NCBI RefSeq assembly: GCF_002964045.1
Contig: NZ_POPB01000193.1
Coordinates: 1-38,310, forward strand
Length of the DNA: 38,310 nt
Direction of reading: 5' to 3'
From: Streptococcus suis
GTDB taxonomy: Bacteria > Bacillota > Bacilli > Lactobacillales > Streptococcaceae
The notes under the pieces were generated by a model. It saw nothing but the letters and a program-made list of their open reading frames with translations. It was not told where the DNA came from and did not search any database. A program made the position numbers and the translations under genes. Of this stretch, positions 9,516-17,155 are shown piece after piece (position 1 is the stretch's first letter; each line of letters starts with the position of its first letter).

Positions 9516-10027
9516 TTTCCAACCTCCTTATACTTCTGACGCAAGTGCATCAAGCCGATAGAACAATAAAGTAAAACTGGTATATCCACCATAGCCATAC
9601 CAATCATAACAGCTGGCAACTTCAAGACATAAAATAGCAAGATAAAGAAAACAAACAAGGAACTGGCCAGTAGAAACTGTCTGGTAATAATTCTGTCAAT
9701 CATCTCGAACTTACTTTGACGATCACTATAAAGCTCAACTTCTCCCAAACTCTCATTCTTTCTAAAGTATGAAAAATGATTGCAATCACCGACATAGTCC
9801 CAGCCATAATCTGCAAACATCTGGAGGTATTCCTCCTTATCCTGACCTTTTGGTTTAAAATCCAGTTGATAGCTAACTTCTTCAGGCAGACATTTCTCAA
9901 AGATATAGAAAAAGCTAAATTTATTTTTTTGAAATTTCCATCCCTGACGATGTTGCTCTGCCAAATAATGTTCTTCCTTTTCAAAATCAGGCAAGAAGAA
10001 GAAATGAATTTCTGTCCTAGTCTCCAT
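9512..10027 (-). CDS. DUF2812 domain protein with C-terminal membrane segments
   Basis: The likely start is the ATG at 10025-10027 (METRTEIHFF), inside the end of padR (11-nt overlap). The product is 171 residues. The soluble N-terminal part (about 1-105) has the DUF2812 pattern: FFLPDFEKEEHYLAEQHRQG with a W-K-F motif, then YQLDFKP and MFADYGWDYV, followed by FSYFRK. Two membrane segments follow, near residues 118-135 and 137-158. DUF2812 proteins are commonly encoded next to PadR-type regulators in Firmicutes and are thought to be part of a membrane-stress or drug response, but no activity is established. It lies between padR and the small membrane protein in one operon. Confidence 0.85.
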   Translation of the reverse strand: METRTEIHFFFLPDFEKEEHYLAEQHRQGWKFQKNKFSFFYIFEKCLPEEVSYQLDFKPKGQDKEEYLQMFADYGWDYVGDCNHFSYFRKNESLGEVELYSDRQSKFEMIDRIITRQFLLASSLFVFFILLFYVLKLPAVMIGMAMVDIPVLLYCSIGLMHLRQKYKEVGK

Positions 10028-10340
10028 AACTTTCCCCCGTACTATTTCGATAGAGCCGTTCAATCCGAGCCAATTCTATGTCTAGGATTTCTCTACCTGT
10101 TTCTGTTATCCGATAAAACTTCCGCTTATCTTCTTCTCTGACAAAGGCAATCAAGCCGTCTTTCTCCATTTTCGACAGGGTGCCGTACATGGTTCCAGGG
10201 CTAATCACGACCTGACCTGCCGTGACTTCCTTGGTCTTCTGGGTAATATCATAGCCATGCCGTTCTTCCTGTAAATGAAAGAGAATATAGAAGGCTGTCT
10301 CTGTCATCGGAACATAGACCCGTTTTAATTTGTCATCCAT
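10017..10340 (-). CDS. PadR-family transcriptional regulator
   Basis: PadR proteins are winged-helix repressors, often released by toxic small molecules. The start is taken at ATG 10338-10340 (MDDKLKRVYVP), with AGGGATCTT upstream; longer in-frame versions would read through the promoter. The 107-residue protein has the family pattern: MTETAFYILFHLQEERHGYDITQ, then VISPGTMYGTLSKMEKDGLI (recognition helix) and the wing VREEDKRKFYRITETGREIL. It is of the small, short-C-terminus PadR class. Two matching 19-bp dyads at its promoter point to autoregulation. It heads an operon with a DUF2812 protein and a 51-residue membrane protein. Confidence 0.92.
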   Translation of the reverse strand: MDDKLKRVYVPMTETAFYILFHLQEERHGYDITQKTKEVTAGQVVISPGTMYGTLSKMEKDGLIAFVREEDKRKFYRITETGREILDIELARIERLYRNSTGESYGD

Positions 10341-10361
10341 AAGATCCCTTTCGTATTGCGA

Positions 10362-10412
10362 TACATCGAACTTCGATATATAAATTATATCGCACCTCGA
10401 TATAGTTGTCAA
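10362..10412 (-). promoter_or_regulatory. padR promoter with two 19-bp operator dyads
   Basis: The minus-strand promoter has TTGACA (10412-10407), a 17-bp spacer and TATAAT (10389-10384). A perfect dyad TATATCG-CACCT-CGATATA (10386-10404) covers the spacer and touches the -10 box. A second dyad with one mismatch, TACATCG-AACTT-CGATATA (10362-10380), lies just downstream, near the start of transcription. Same half-site, same 5-bp spacer, 24 bp apart: a convincing tandem operator, most likely for the PadR encoded here. Confidence 0.88.
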
Positions 10413-10440
10413 GAAAAAAATCAGAGAAAAGTCCCTGATT

Positions 10441-10704
10441 TCATTTCTTGATTGTTTTAGAAAATGGTGTTTTATGTGTCGTGATAAAGTTTTCAAGCCA
10501 GCTAGCATCATCGCTCTCCGTCGCTACTTCTTCCCTTTCCTCATCCGTGTCCTGTTCTTCATCGTCTGAAAGATCGACTTTTCCAAACAGAACTACCTTG
10601 CCCTCCGTTTCAGCACTTGCTGAACTGCTATTAGTTGTTAGAAGCCCAAAAGTTACAAAACCTAGCATTGCAAGAGCACCTAAAACAAGTAATTTCTTCA
10701 TCAT
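10441..10704 (-). CDS. Small secreted acidic protein
   Basis: GGAGG lies 6 nt before ATGATG (10699-10704), so the 87-residue reading starting MMKKLLVLGALAM is chosen. It has a classic signal peptide: a KK pair, a hydrophobic core to about residue 24, then SSSASA with probable cleavage before ETEG. The mature part is about 57 residues, with an extremely acidic middle (LSDDEEQDTDEEREEVATESDD), a hydrophobic WLENFI patch and a basic tail (SKTIKK). No cysteines, LPXTG or lipobox are present. It could be an exported peptide precursor or small surface/regulatory protein; I recognise no family. It lies downstream of the Rgg gene on the same strand. Confidence 0.7.
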   Translation of the reverse strand: MMKKLLVLGALAMLGFVTFGLLTTNSSSASAETEGKVVLFGKVDLSDDEEQDTDEEREEVATESDDASWLENFITTHKTPFSKTIKK

Positions 10705-10724
10705 TATTTCCTCCAAGATAATTA

Positions 10725-10887
10725 AGAACCTGTATTCACAGTTCAGCACTTCTAGCTAAGGCTAGTTTTTCAGCTACTCACCACTCGTTTTTTTCAAAAT
10801 ACAGTTAGTATTCCCTCAAAAAAACTGCCTTGATTAGCGAAAAACCATCTCTTCTCTAAAAGCACTTTTCTTGTGAATACAGTTTCT
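10725..10887. repeat. Imperfect inverted repeat bounding about 160 bp
   Basis: CTGTATTCACA (10730-10740) recurs inverted as TGTGAATACAG (10872-10882), and the similarity extends inward to GCACTTnTAG, giving imperfect arms of about 30 nt separated by about 100 bp. No coding capacity is inside. It has the size and shape of a miniature inverted-repeat element, but no flanking target duplication could be defined. Confidence 0.4.
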
Positions 10888-10959
10888 AAACATTGTTTTG
10901 TAAAGTTGTAAAACTTACAAGTATTATCTTACAGGAAATGACGAGCCACTTAAAATTCA

Positions 10960-11820
10960 TTACATATCTGTAACTTTCTCAATTTCCTTATTGATCTGGT
11001 GGATTAAATCATAGCAATCTAAAAATTTGGCAATATGCAGGCATTCCTTCATTATTTCTAGGCCACCAACATTTCCATTCATGTAGGACAAGCGTGCTTT
11101 TAGGAGCTTAAGCAGCAAACGATCTCGCATATTCTTTTCCATGATATTGACAGAGTCAAGAATTTTGAGAAAGCGAATCGCAGCAATCTCCTCTCCCCTA
11201 TCTAACAAACTGCTCGAAATATTGATGAGCACCTTATAGACATTGTCTCTGTTTTCTGTGATGTCCATATAAAACTTTGTTCGATTGAGAACTTCCATTC
11301 CCAGAACTTCTAACATTTTGCTAGGAAGACCTCTGCTACAATTTCCGAAAATCCAGAGTTCAAATTTCCCCCAATCATCTATGGACATTAAATAGTCCGA
11401 TAGAATAGCTTTTTCATCCTCAGAAACATCATAATCAGGATCGCACCATTGTTGCTTAAAAATATGAAAGGCCGCAACCATCACCCTATCAAACGGACGT
11501 CCATCCCTATCATACTCTGCTTGATGGTACAAAATTCTATCATCCATATACTGAGCATTGTGACTATAAACTGCACGAACAAATCGCTCTGATGAAAACA
11601 AATTATCTATCTGAAAGTAGGACTGGTAGAGGGTAGAAAATTCACCTTCTACCACATTCATCCGTCTTAAGCAATTAAAAAATGTATCTACAGAAAGATT
11701 ACTCTTTCCGTTTTCAAAGCGTGATAACTGAGCAGGTGTCACGAAATCCCCTGCCACTTCTTTTAGAGACATATTTTTTGATTCACGAATGAGTTTAAAA
11801 ATTTTTCCGTAAGTTCCCAT
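10960..11820 (-). CDS. Rgg/MutR-family transcriptional regulator
   Basis: Rgg proteins are streptococcal regulators with an N-terminal XRE helix-turn-helix and a C-terminal TPR-like helical domain that often binds short peptides. The start is placed at ATG 11818-11820 (MGTYGKIFKLIRES), since GGAG lies 7 nt upstream; the GTG four codons earlier overlaps that site. This gives 286 residues. The HTH is near 6-60: MSLKEVAGDFVTPAQLSRFENGKS. The rest is all-helical with no membrane segment. The divergent ABC exporter genes and an 18-bp palindrome in the shared intergenic region suggest it controls that exporter. No hydrophobic pheromone ORF of the SHP type was seen beside it. Confidence 0.9.
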   Translation of the reverse strand: MGTYGKIFKLIRESKNMSLKEVAGDFVTPAQLSRFENGKSNLSVDTFFNCLRRMNVVEGEFSTLYQSYFQIDNLFSSERFVRAVYSHNAQYMDDRILYHQAEYDRDGRPFDRVMVAAFHIFKQQWCDPDYDVSEDEKAILSDYLMSIDDWGKFELWIFGNCSRGLPSKMLEVLGMEVLNRTKFYMDITENRDNVYKVLINISSSLLDRGEEIAAIRFLKILDSVNIMEKNMRDRLLLKLLKARLSYMNGNVGGLEIMKECLHIAKFLDCYDLIHQINKEIEKVTDM

Positions 11821-11833
11821 TATATTCTCCACG

Positions 11834-11851
11834 CGTTACATTTATGTAACG
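11834..11851. promoter_or_regulatory. 18-bp palindrome, putative Rgg operator
   Basis: CGTTACAT-TT-ATGTAACG is a perfect 8-2-8 dyad between the divergent Rgg and ABC genes. It ends 4 bp before the -35 of the ABC promoter and lies 14 bp before the Rgg start codon, a position suited to activating the exporter and repressing rgg. Confidence 0.7.
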
Positions 11852-11855
11852 AAAT

Positions 11856-11883
11856 TTGCCAACTTTTGAATCTAGTATATCAT
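11856..11883 (+). promoter_or_regulatory. Putative promoter of the Rgg-linked ABC exporter
   Basis: TTGCCA (11856-11861), 16-bp spacer, TATCAT (11878-11883). Both boxes are near consensus, and the dyad abuts the -35. Confidence 0.6.
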
Positions 11884-11918
11884 AGATTTATCATTTTTTT
11901 ATAGAAAGGCAGGTAGTT

Positions 11919-12815
11919 ATGTCATCTCTCTTATCTACCCAAGAATTATCAAAGCAATATGGGAAACAAAAGGCCGTTCATCAGGTTTCTTTAACGATTA
12001 ATAAAGGTGAAATCTGTGGCTTAGTCGGTGAAAATGGTGCTGGAAAAACAACGCTCCTCAGAATGTTATCGGGCCTCATTTCCCAAACTTCAGGTACCAT
12101 TACTAGTTCAAAAGATTGTCGTATTGGAGCTTTAATTGAATCCCCTGCTCTACAACCCAATTTATCTGCGATCGATAATCTTCGTTACATGGCTCTGCAA
12201 TTAAATCTCAAGCAAGCGGATGAAAAAATCTTAGAGACATTAGCAATTGTCGGTTTAGAGGATATTGATCCTAAGAAAAAATCTAAAGATTTTTCACTGG
12301 GAATGCGTCAACGTTTAGCTATTGCCTTAGCTATTCTAGATAAGCCTGATTTTTTAATCCTAGACGAACCGATTAATGGTCTTGACCCTGTTGGAATCAA
12401 AGAGATGAGAAGTATTATTTTACATCTTCGCAATCAATATGGGATGACCATCCTTATCTCCAGTCATATCCTATCAGAGCTTGAGATGGTGGTTGATCGA
12501 TACATTATTATGCATAAGGGCCTTATCGTCAAAGAATTCTCAAAACAAGAGCTTGAACAAACCCTAGAAGAACAGCTCTATCTACAAACGAACAACCATC
12601 CTAAGACCTTTACTATCCTTGAAGAGCAGGGCATCGCTTACAAAATAGATAAGGATTATATCAGTCTGCCATCAAATACGAATGTTATGAGCCTCATTCA
12701 TCTCTTGATAAACCATGAGATTGAGGTCAAAGAAATTTTTAAACAACAAATGTCATTTGAAGATTATTACCTGACATTGATTCAAGAAGGAGAAGAGCAT
12801 GATACATTACTTTAA
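11919..12815 (+). CDS. ABC transporter ATP-binding protein (antibiotic/lantibiotic-type)
   Basis: This 298-residue ATPase has Walker A GENGAGKTT (near 38-46), a Q-loop region, a non-standard signature FSLGMRQRLAIA in place of LSGGQ (typical of the DrrA/BcrA/NatA class), Walker B FLILDEPINGLD, and the switch His in LISSHILSE. A C-terminal extension of about 80 residues follows the NBD, as in bacitracin- and lantibiotic-type exporters. AAAGGCAGG precedes the ATG. Its last codons overlap the permease gene by 17 nt, so the two are coupled. It is divergent from the Rgg gene, and is probably under its control. The substrate is unknown; immunity or self-protection peptide export is plausible. Confidence 0.9.
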   Translation: MSSLLSTQELSKQYGKQKAVHQVSLTINKGEICGLVGENGAGKTTLLRMLSGLISQTSGTITSSKDCRIGALIESPALQPNLSAIDNLRYMALQLNLKQADEKILETLAIVGLEDIDPKKKSKDFSLGMRQRLAIALAILDKPDFLILDEPINGLDPVGIKEMRSIILHLRNQYGMTILISSHILSELEMVVDRYIIMHKGLIVKEFSKQELEQTLEEQLYLQTNNHPKTFTILEEQGIAYKIDKDYISLPSNTNVMSLIHLLINHEIEVKEIFKQQMSFEDYYLTLIQEGEEHDTLL

Positions 12816-13491
12816 AGCTGATTTATTTAAGATTCAAAAAGAACAGAGATTAACGATTTCATTGGGAATATTGGCTTTACTGTCCTTTTTATCCGCTTTT
12901 TTGCTACATGGCAACGAAGACTTCACTAGCTCTCTTATTCAATTGCTTTCTCAATTTATCACACTATTTTTTATCGTTCCAGCCAACCTATTCTTTGGAG
13001 AAGATTTTACTTACCGTACCATCAATAATATTATTATCAAGCAACAAACAAGAAAAAGGGTGTTTTTCTATAAAGTCTTAGCAACCCTTGTACTAGATCT
13101 CGCTTATATCCTTCTAGCCTATTTATTGAGCAGCAGTGTTGGCTTACTTCTAGGTGATCGTGTTGATTTTGCAGTAATAATACAAAGTTTCATTTTTCAA
13201 ACACCTTTATTTATCTGTATCTCTCTGTTATCCATCCTGATATTTGTCAAGTCCAATAAGGTCAATCAAGCCTATCTTGCCTTTAGTTTAATTAGCCTTC
13301 TTTTTGACAATATCTCCAACCTCATTACTAGTAATCTACTCCATATGAAATTACCAACAGATTATTTTCTATTCCTTTCCCTCCAACAAGGGGACCATAT
13401 TTCAAGGCTATCCATGGGTGTTAGCTTTATGGCTACTATACTATATCTCTATCTGAGTTACTTTATCTTCAGCAGGAAAGAGTTAAAATGA
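12799..13491 (+). CDS. ABC-2 type permease, partner of the upstream ATPase
   Basis: A 230-residue membrane protein with about six hydrophobic segments: near residues 17-36, 47-67, 92-118, 126-150, 155-172 and 203-224. It has the BcrB/LanE-like layout, with TYRTINNIIIKQQTRKRVFFYK between segments 2 and 3, a short charged loop usual in ABC-2 permeases. GGAG lies upstream of the ATG inside the ATPase gene. The last gene of the two-gene unit, it is followed by a bidirectional terminator. Confidence 0.85.
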   Translation: MIHYFKADLFKIQKEQRLTISLGILALLSFLSAFLLHGNEDFTSSLIQLLSQFITLFFIVPANLFFGEDFTYRTINNIIIKQQTRKRVFFYKVLATLVLDLAYILLAYLLSSSVGLLLGDRVDFAVIIQSFIFQTPLFICISLLSILIFVKSNKVNQAYLAFSLISLLFDNISNLITSNLLHMKLPTDYFLFLSLQQGDHISRLSMGVSFMATILYLYLSYFIFSRKELK

Positions 13492-13512
13492 TGTAACTTA
13501 GATTTCATATAT

Positions 13513-13563
13513 AAAAAACAGGTATGTCACACATCCGAAAAAACGTATGGCATACCTGTTTTC
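13513..13563. terminator. Bidirectional terminator between ABC permease and phosphatase genes
   Basis: AAAAAACAGGTATG (13513-13526) pairs with CATACCTGTTTT (13551-13562), with a 24-nt loop. A-run and T-run flank the stem on each side, so it can end both the convergent transcripts. Confidence 0.85.
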
Positions 13564-13572
13564 ATTTCACAT

Positions 13573-14268
13573 TTATTTCCCTTGGGCAATCAATTCTGCC
13601 CCACGTTGGCGGTAGGACATATCCCCAACCGCTTCAATCAAGAGCTTGCCATTTTCATACTTGAGAACGGTGATTGAACCGTTATCGAGGAAAATGTTAG
13701 CCCCACGCTCTGGCTCCAACAAATGAGCCAATGTTGCAATGGTCATACCGTGGCTGACCACAAGAGCATTGCCTCCGCCTTGTTTTTCCAAGTCTTGGGC
13801 GATGGATTCAAAACCTGTTAAGATACGATTGCTCAAGACCTCCCAAGATTCTGCCCAGCCAGCTGTGTCTGCCTCTTGGATACCTGCTGCGATTTCCGCA
13901 AAGGACATGCCTGTCGCATCAACTGTCCCTTTCAAACGAGGCAGGACACCTTGGAAAAGCTCGGCATCATACATGCCCTCAAAACTACCGAAACACCATT
14001 CACGGATACGCTTGTCTTGGTAATATGGGATTTTCCCCAAAATTCCCAACTCACGCTGGGCAATGGTCATAGTTTGAACAGTTCTTCCCAAGTCACTAGA
14101 AACAGCCAGCTTAAAATCAAGGCCCGCATCCTTGAACCCCAAGCCCAGTTCACGGATCCCTTCCTCACCAGCCTTGGTCAGCGGTGTATCACACCAGCCC
14201 TGCACGCGCCCGATGGTATTAAACATGGTTTTCCCATGTCGAGAAATATATAATCTTACGTCTGCCAT
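13573..14268 (-). CDS. Histidine phosphatase (phosphoglycerate mutase superfamily)
   Basis: The start is ATG 14266-14268 (MADVRLYISRHGKT), with AAGGAG 6 nt before it; further upstream in-frame sequence runs into the terminator of the neighbouring gene. The 231-residue enzyme has the catalytic RHG at residues 10-12 (H11 is the phosphohistidine), the family helix GRVQGWCDTPLTKAGEEGIRELG, the acid residue in IREWCFGSFEGM, and the second catalytic His in LVVSHGMTIA. The broad family includes dephosphorylating enzymes of varied substrates; dPGM mutase is unlikely from the length and sequence. It probably shares no operon with the UPF0210 gene, since a terminator lies between. Confidence 0.88.
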   Translation of the reverse strand: MADVRLYISRHGKTMFNTIGRVQGWCDTPLTKAGEEGIRELGLGFKDAGLDFKLAVSSDLGRTVQTMTIAQRELGILGKIPYYQDKRIREWCFGSFEGMYDAELFQGVLPRLKGTVDATGMSFAEIAAGIQEADTAGWAESWEVLSNRILTGFESIAQDLEKQGGGNALVVSHGMTIATLAHLLEPERGANIFLDNGSITVLKYENGKLLIEAVGDMSYRQRGAELIAQGK

Positions 14269-14303
14269 AGCATTCTCCTTGTCATTTCTTACTATATAGT
14301 ATA

Positions 14304-14334
14304 ACAAAAAACCGACTGCTTGTCGCAATCGGTT
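14304..14334 (-). terminator. Terminator of the UPF0210 gene
   Basis: On the minus strand ACCGATTGC and GCAGTCGGT pair with one mismatch around a GACAA loop, followed by TTTTTTG. It lies just after the UPF0210 stop. Confidence 0.8.
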
Positions 14335-14341
14335 TGCGTTT

Positions 14342-15679
14342 TTAGTTCTTAAAGCTATGAATCGGTGCTGGAATTTGTCCGCCACGGTTGATAAAGTCCA
14401 CAGACGAAGCTTGATTGACCTTCATGACAGGAGCTGTTCCCAATAAACCGCCAAATTCGATCATGTCCCCTTCTTTTCCGAGCGGAATAATGCGGACCGC
14501 AGTCGTTTTCTGGTTGATAACCCCAATAGCCGCTTCATCCGCAATCATAGCTGCAATAGTTTCAGCAGGCGTTGTTTCTGGAATGGCAATCATATCCAAA
14601 CCTACAGAACAGATAGCCGTCATAGCTTCTAATTTTTCAAGGTTAAGCGAGCCATTTTGCACCGCTGCAATCATACCCTCGTCCTCAGACACAGGGATAA
14701 AGGCACCTGATAAACCGCCGACTTGGTTGCAGGCCATGACCCCACCTTTTTTGACTGCGTCATTGAGCAAAGCCAAGGCAGCAGTCGTTCCGTGCGTACC
14801 TACGGTTTCTAAGCCCATTTCCTCCAAAACCCGTGCTACTGAGTCGCCAACAGCTGGCGTCGGAGCAAGGGACAGGTCCACGATACCAAACTTAACACCC
14901 AGGCGTTCGCTGGCCATATTGCCGACCAACTGACCGATACGGGTAATCTTGAAGGCCGTTTTTTTGACGGTTTCAGCCACCACATCAAAGCTCTCGCCAC
15001 GCACTTTTTCAAGGGCACGCTTGACCACACCAGGCCCAGACACACCGACATTGATAACCACATCCGCCTCACCGACACCATGGAAGGCACCCGCCATGAA
15101 AGGATTGTCCTCGACCGCATTGGCAAAGACCACCAGCTTAGCCGCCCCCATATCAGAAGCCTCCGCCGTCTCCTTGATGATCCGCCCCATGTCCCGCACG
15201 GCAGTCATATTGATGCCCGTCTTGGTCGAGCCGATGTTGACTGACGAGCAGACTTTTGTCGTTTGGGCCAATGCCTGCGGTATAGAGTTGATGAGGATTT
15301 CATCCCCTTTTTGGTAGCCCTTTTGAACCAGAGCTGAAAAACCTCCGATAAAATCAATGCCGATCTCATGAGCCGCCTTGTCCAAGGCATGAGCCAAGGG
15401 AAGATAATCCGTGGCTTCCGTCGCTGCACCAATCAGAGCGATAGGCGTGACCGACACCCGTTTGTTGACAATGGGAATTCCTAGCTCCGCCGCAATCTCA
15501 TCACCGACCGCTACCAAGTTCTTAGCCTTGGTCACGATTTTAGTGTAAACTTTCTCCGCAGCCTTATCAATGTCCGAGTCGATACAGTCCAAGAGGGAAA
15601 TCCCCATGGTAATGGTCCGAATGTCGAAGTGCTGCTCCTCAATCATCTCAATGGTTTCTCTAACCTGTCTAATGTCCAT
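14342..15679 (-). CDS. UPF0210 / DUF711 (PFL family) protein
   Basis: This 445-residue protein starts [32 protein letters not shown], a UPF0210 family opening, and continues with conserved [15 protein letters not shown] and [15 protein letters not shown] stretches. It is soluble and full length. The family has a fold related to PFL/glycyl-radical-like proteins, but no activity is known and no glycyl-radical loop is claimed here. In streptococci and many other bacteria the gene is directly preceded by an ACT-domain gene, as here (11-nt gap), so the pair probably forms a ligand-sensing unit, the ACT protein likely binding an amino acid. Confidence 0.93.
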   Translation of the reverse strand: MDIRQVRETIEMIEEQHFDIRTITMGISLLDCIDSDIDKAAEKVYTKIVTKAKNLVAVGDEIAAELGIPIVNKRVSVTPIALIGAATEATDYLPLAHALDKAAHEIGIDFIGGFSALVQKGYQKGDEILINSIPQALAQTTKVCSSVNIGSTKTGINMTAVRDMGRIIKETAEASDMGAAKLVVFANAVEDNPFMAGAFHGVGEADVVINVGVSGPGVVKRALEKVRGESFDVVAETVKKTAFKITRIGQLVGNMASERLGVKFGIVDLSLAPTPAVGDSVARVLEEMGLETVGTHGTTAALALLNDAVKKGGVMACNQVGGLSGAFIPVSEDEGMIAAVQNGSLNLEKLEAMTAICSVGLDMIAIPETTPAETIAAMIADEAAIGVINQKTTAVRIIPLGKEGDMIEFGGLLGTAPVMKVNQASSVDFINRGGQIPAPIHSFKN

Positions 15680-15690
15680 GATTGTTCTCC

Positions 15691-15957
15691 TTACAAGTTG
15701 TGCATAGCATCAAAAATCGCCGCACTTTGAATGTTGATTTTCACGTTCAAGGATTGACCAAAGGCATCCAATTCTGAACGAAGTTGCGTGAAATCTTGCT
15801 TCTCATCTGATGACACCACCGCCATCATGGTAAAATACTCATCCAAAACCGTCTGGGAAATATCATCAATATTAAGCCCCAACTCCGCAATCTTAGTCGC
15901 AACACCCGCAACAATCCCTGACTTGTCCTTACCGACAACTGTAACAATAGCTTTCAT
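15691..15957 (-). CDS. ACT domain protein (UPF0237 family)
   Basis: An 88-residue single ACT domain: [20 protein letters not shown], then [20 protein letters not shown], the beta-alpha-beta pattern with the D-x-x-G-I-V ligand loop near residues 10-16. Such domains usually bind amino acids as dimers. It is the first gene of a two-gene operon with the UPF0210 gene. GAGGTG 5 nt upstream supports the start. The upstream gap to the fni terminator is only about 50 bp, so its promoter must lie there; a GATAAAAT at about 15991-15984 is a possible -10. Confidence 0.93.
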   Translation of the reverse strand: MKAIVTVVGKDKSGIVAGVATKIAELGLNIDDISQTVLDEYFTMMAVVSSDEKQDFTQLRSELDAFGQSLNVKINIQSAAIFDAMHNL

Positions 15958-16004
15958 CTGAACACCTCTTCTAAATTTTCATTTATTTTATCATAAATAT
16001 GCAG

Positions 16005-16033
16005 AAAAAGGTAGAAATCATCTAGTTTCTACC
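16005..16033 (-). terminator. Terminator of the mevalonate operon
   Basis: GGTAGAAA and TTTCTACC form an 8-bp stem (16010-16033). On the minus strand this is followed by TTTTT, 15 nt downstream of the fni stop. Confidence 0.85.
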
Positions 16034-16047
16034 TCTAACGTACCTAT

Positions 16048-17145
16048 TTATTTTGCCAATTGTGACCGACGGGCATAGGCTTTCCAGTCAATCCCACGCG
16101 CTTCGCACCAATTTTGTACATTTGGAGCCAAGACCAAATCTTTCTGACGGAGTTCCGCAATGTTCTTAGCACCCAGCATGGTCATGATTTCAGCCATCTG
16201 CCATTGGAAGGTTTTAATAGCCTGCAAACCGTCGTCAAAACGATGCCCCTTACCATCCTTGACATACTGTAGGAAATGATTGGACATACCAACAAGGTCT
16301 GCACCGAGGGCCAATGATTTGACAATATCTAGTGGCGTCTTAATACCACCAGATGCAATCAGGCTTGGACGAAGTTCCTCAGGAACAGACATGGCTTCCA
16401 CCAAGGATGTCACAGTTGACTGCCCCCAACCCTCTAAATAGGCATAATCATTGAAGGTCCGACGGGCATTTTCAATCTTGGCGAAATCCGTCCCCCCAGT
16501 CCCAGACACATCGATGGTCTTGACACCGACAGAAGCCAGCTGGGCTACTGTTTCACGGCTCATGCCAAAACCAACTTCCTTGACGATGACAGGTACTTCC
16601 ATCTCCCGCACCAGAGTTTCAATATTCTTCAACCACATAGTAAAGTCACGGTCTCCCTCAGGCATGACAATCTCCTGGGGTGCATTGACATGGATCTGAA
16701 TGGCATTTGCCTCCAACAAATCCACCGCCCGCTTGGCATTCTCAACACTGTGGTGGGCACCTAGATTGGCAAAAATAATACCATAAGGATTTTCCCGACG
16801 CATCACGGAGAAGGTTTCCGCAACAGATGGATCCTTGATTGCCGCACTGACCGAACCAGAAGCCAAGGCAATCTTGCCAAAATGCCCCATAATTCCCAAC
16901 AGTCGGTTGATTTCGCGCGTCTTCTTGCTTCCCCCAGTCATGGCATTGACAAAGAAAGGAAAGGCAAAGTCCAAACCAGCTACGCTGGTCGAAATATCCA
17001 CTTCATCCACCTTGGTCTGTGGCAAGGAATGATGGACAAACAAGGTCTCCGTAAAGTCCTTGGCCGGCGTGGCACTATATTGCTGATTGGCCAAGCCAAC
17101 GTGTTGATCCTTGCGGTCTAAACCAAATTCTCCTAAATAAAGCAT
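16048..17145 (-). CDS. fni: Isopentenyl-diphosphate delta-isomerase, type 2 (FMN-dependent)
   Basis: Fni converts isopentenyl diphosphate to dimethylallyl diphosphate with FMN and NADPH, the last step before polyprenyl synthesis. The 365-residue protein has type 2 hallmarks: an RKDQHVGLA opening, the flavin-binding MTGGSKKTREINRLLG, then GSVSAAIKDP, VNAPQEIVMPEGDRDF, and the C-terminal SGGIKTPLDIVKSLALGADLVGM phosphate-binding segment typical of TIM-barrel flavoproteins. It differs wholly from type 1 (Nudix) enzymes. It is the last gene of the operon, 10 nt after mvaK2, with AAGGAG before the ATG. Confidence 0.97.
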   Translation of the reverse strand: MLYLGEFGLDRKDQHVGLANQQYSATPAKDFTETLFVHHSLPQTKVDEVDISTSVAGLDFAFPFFVNAMTGGSKKTREINRLLGIMGHFGKIALASGSVSAAIKDPSVAETFSVMRRENPYGIIFANLGAHHSVENAKRAVDLLEANAIQIHVNAPQEIVMPEGDRDFTMWLKNIETLVREMEVPVIVKEVGFGMSRETVAQLASVGVKTIDVSGTGGTDFAKIENARRTFNDYAYLEGWGQSTVTSLVEAMSVPEELRPSLIASGGIKTPLDIVKSLALGADLVGMSNHFLQYVKDGKGHRFDDGLQAIKTFQWQMAEIMTMLGAKNIAELRQKDLVLAPNVQNWCEARGIDWKAYARRSQLAK

Positions 17146-17155
17146 AGGTTTCTCC

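Noticed and set aside
9283..9561. A plus-strand open frame over the gap upstream of the CIRCE promoter.
   Set aside because: It is antisense to the small membrane-protein gene and the end of DUF2812, overlaps a CIRCE site, and has no Shine-Dalgarno.
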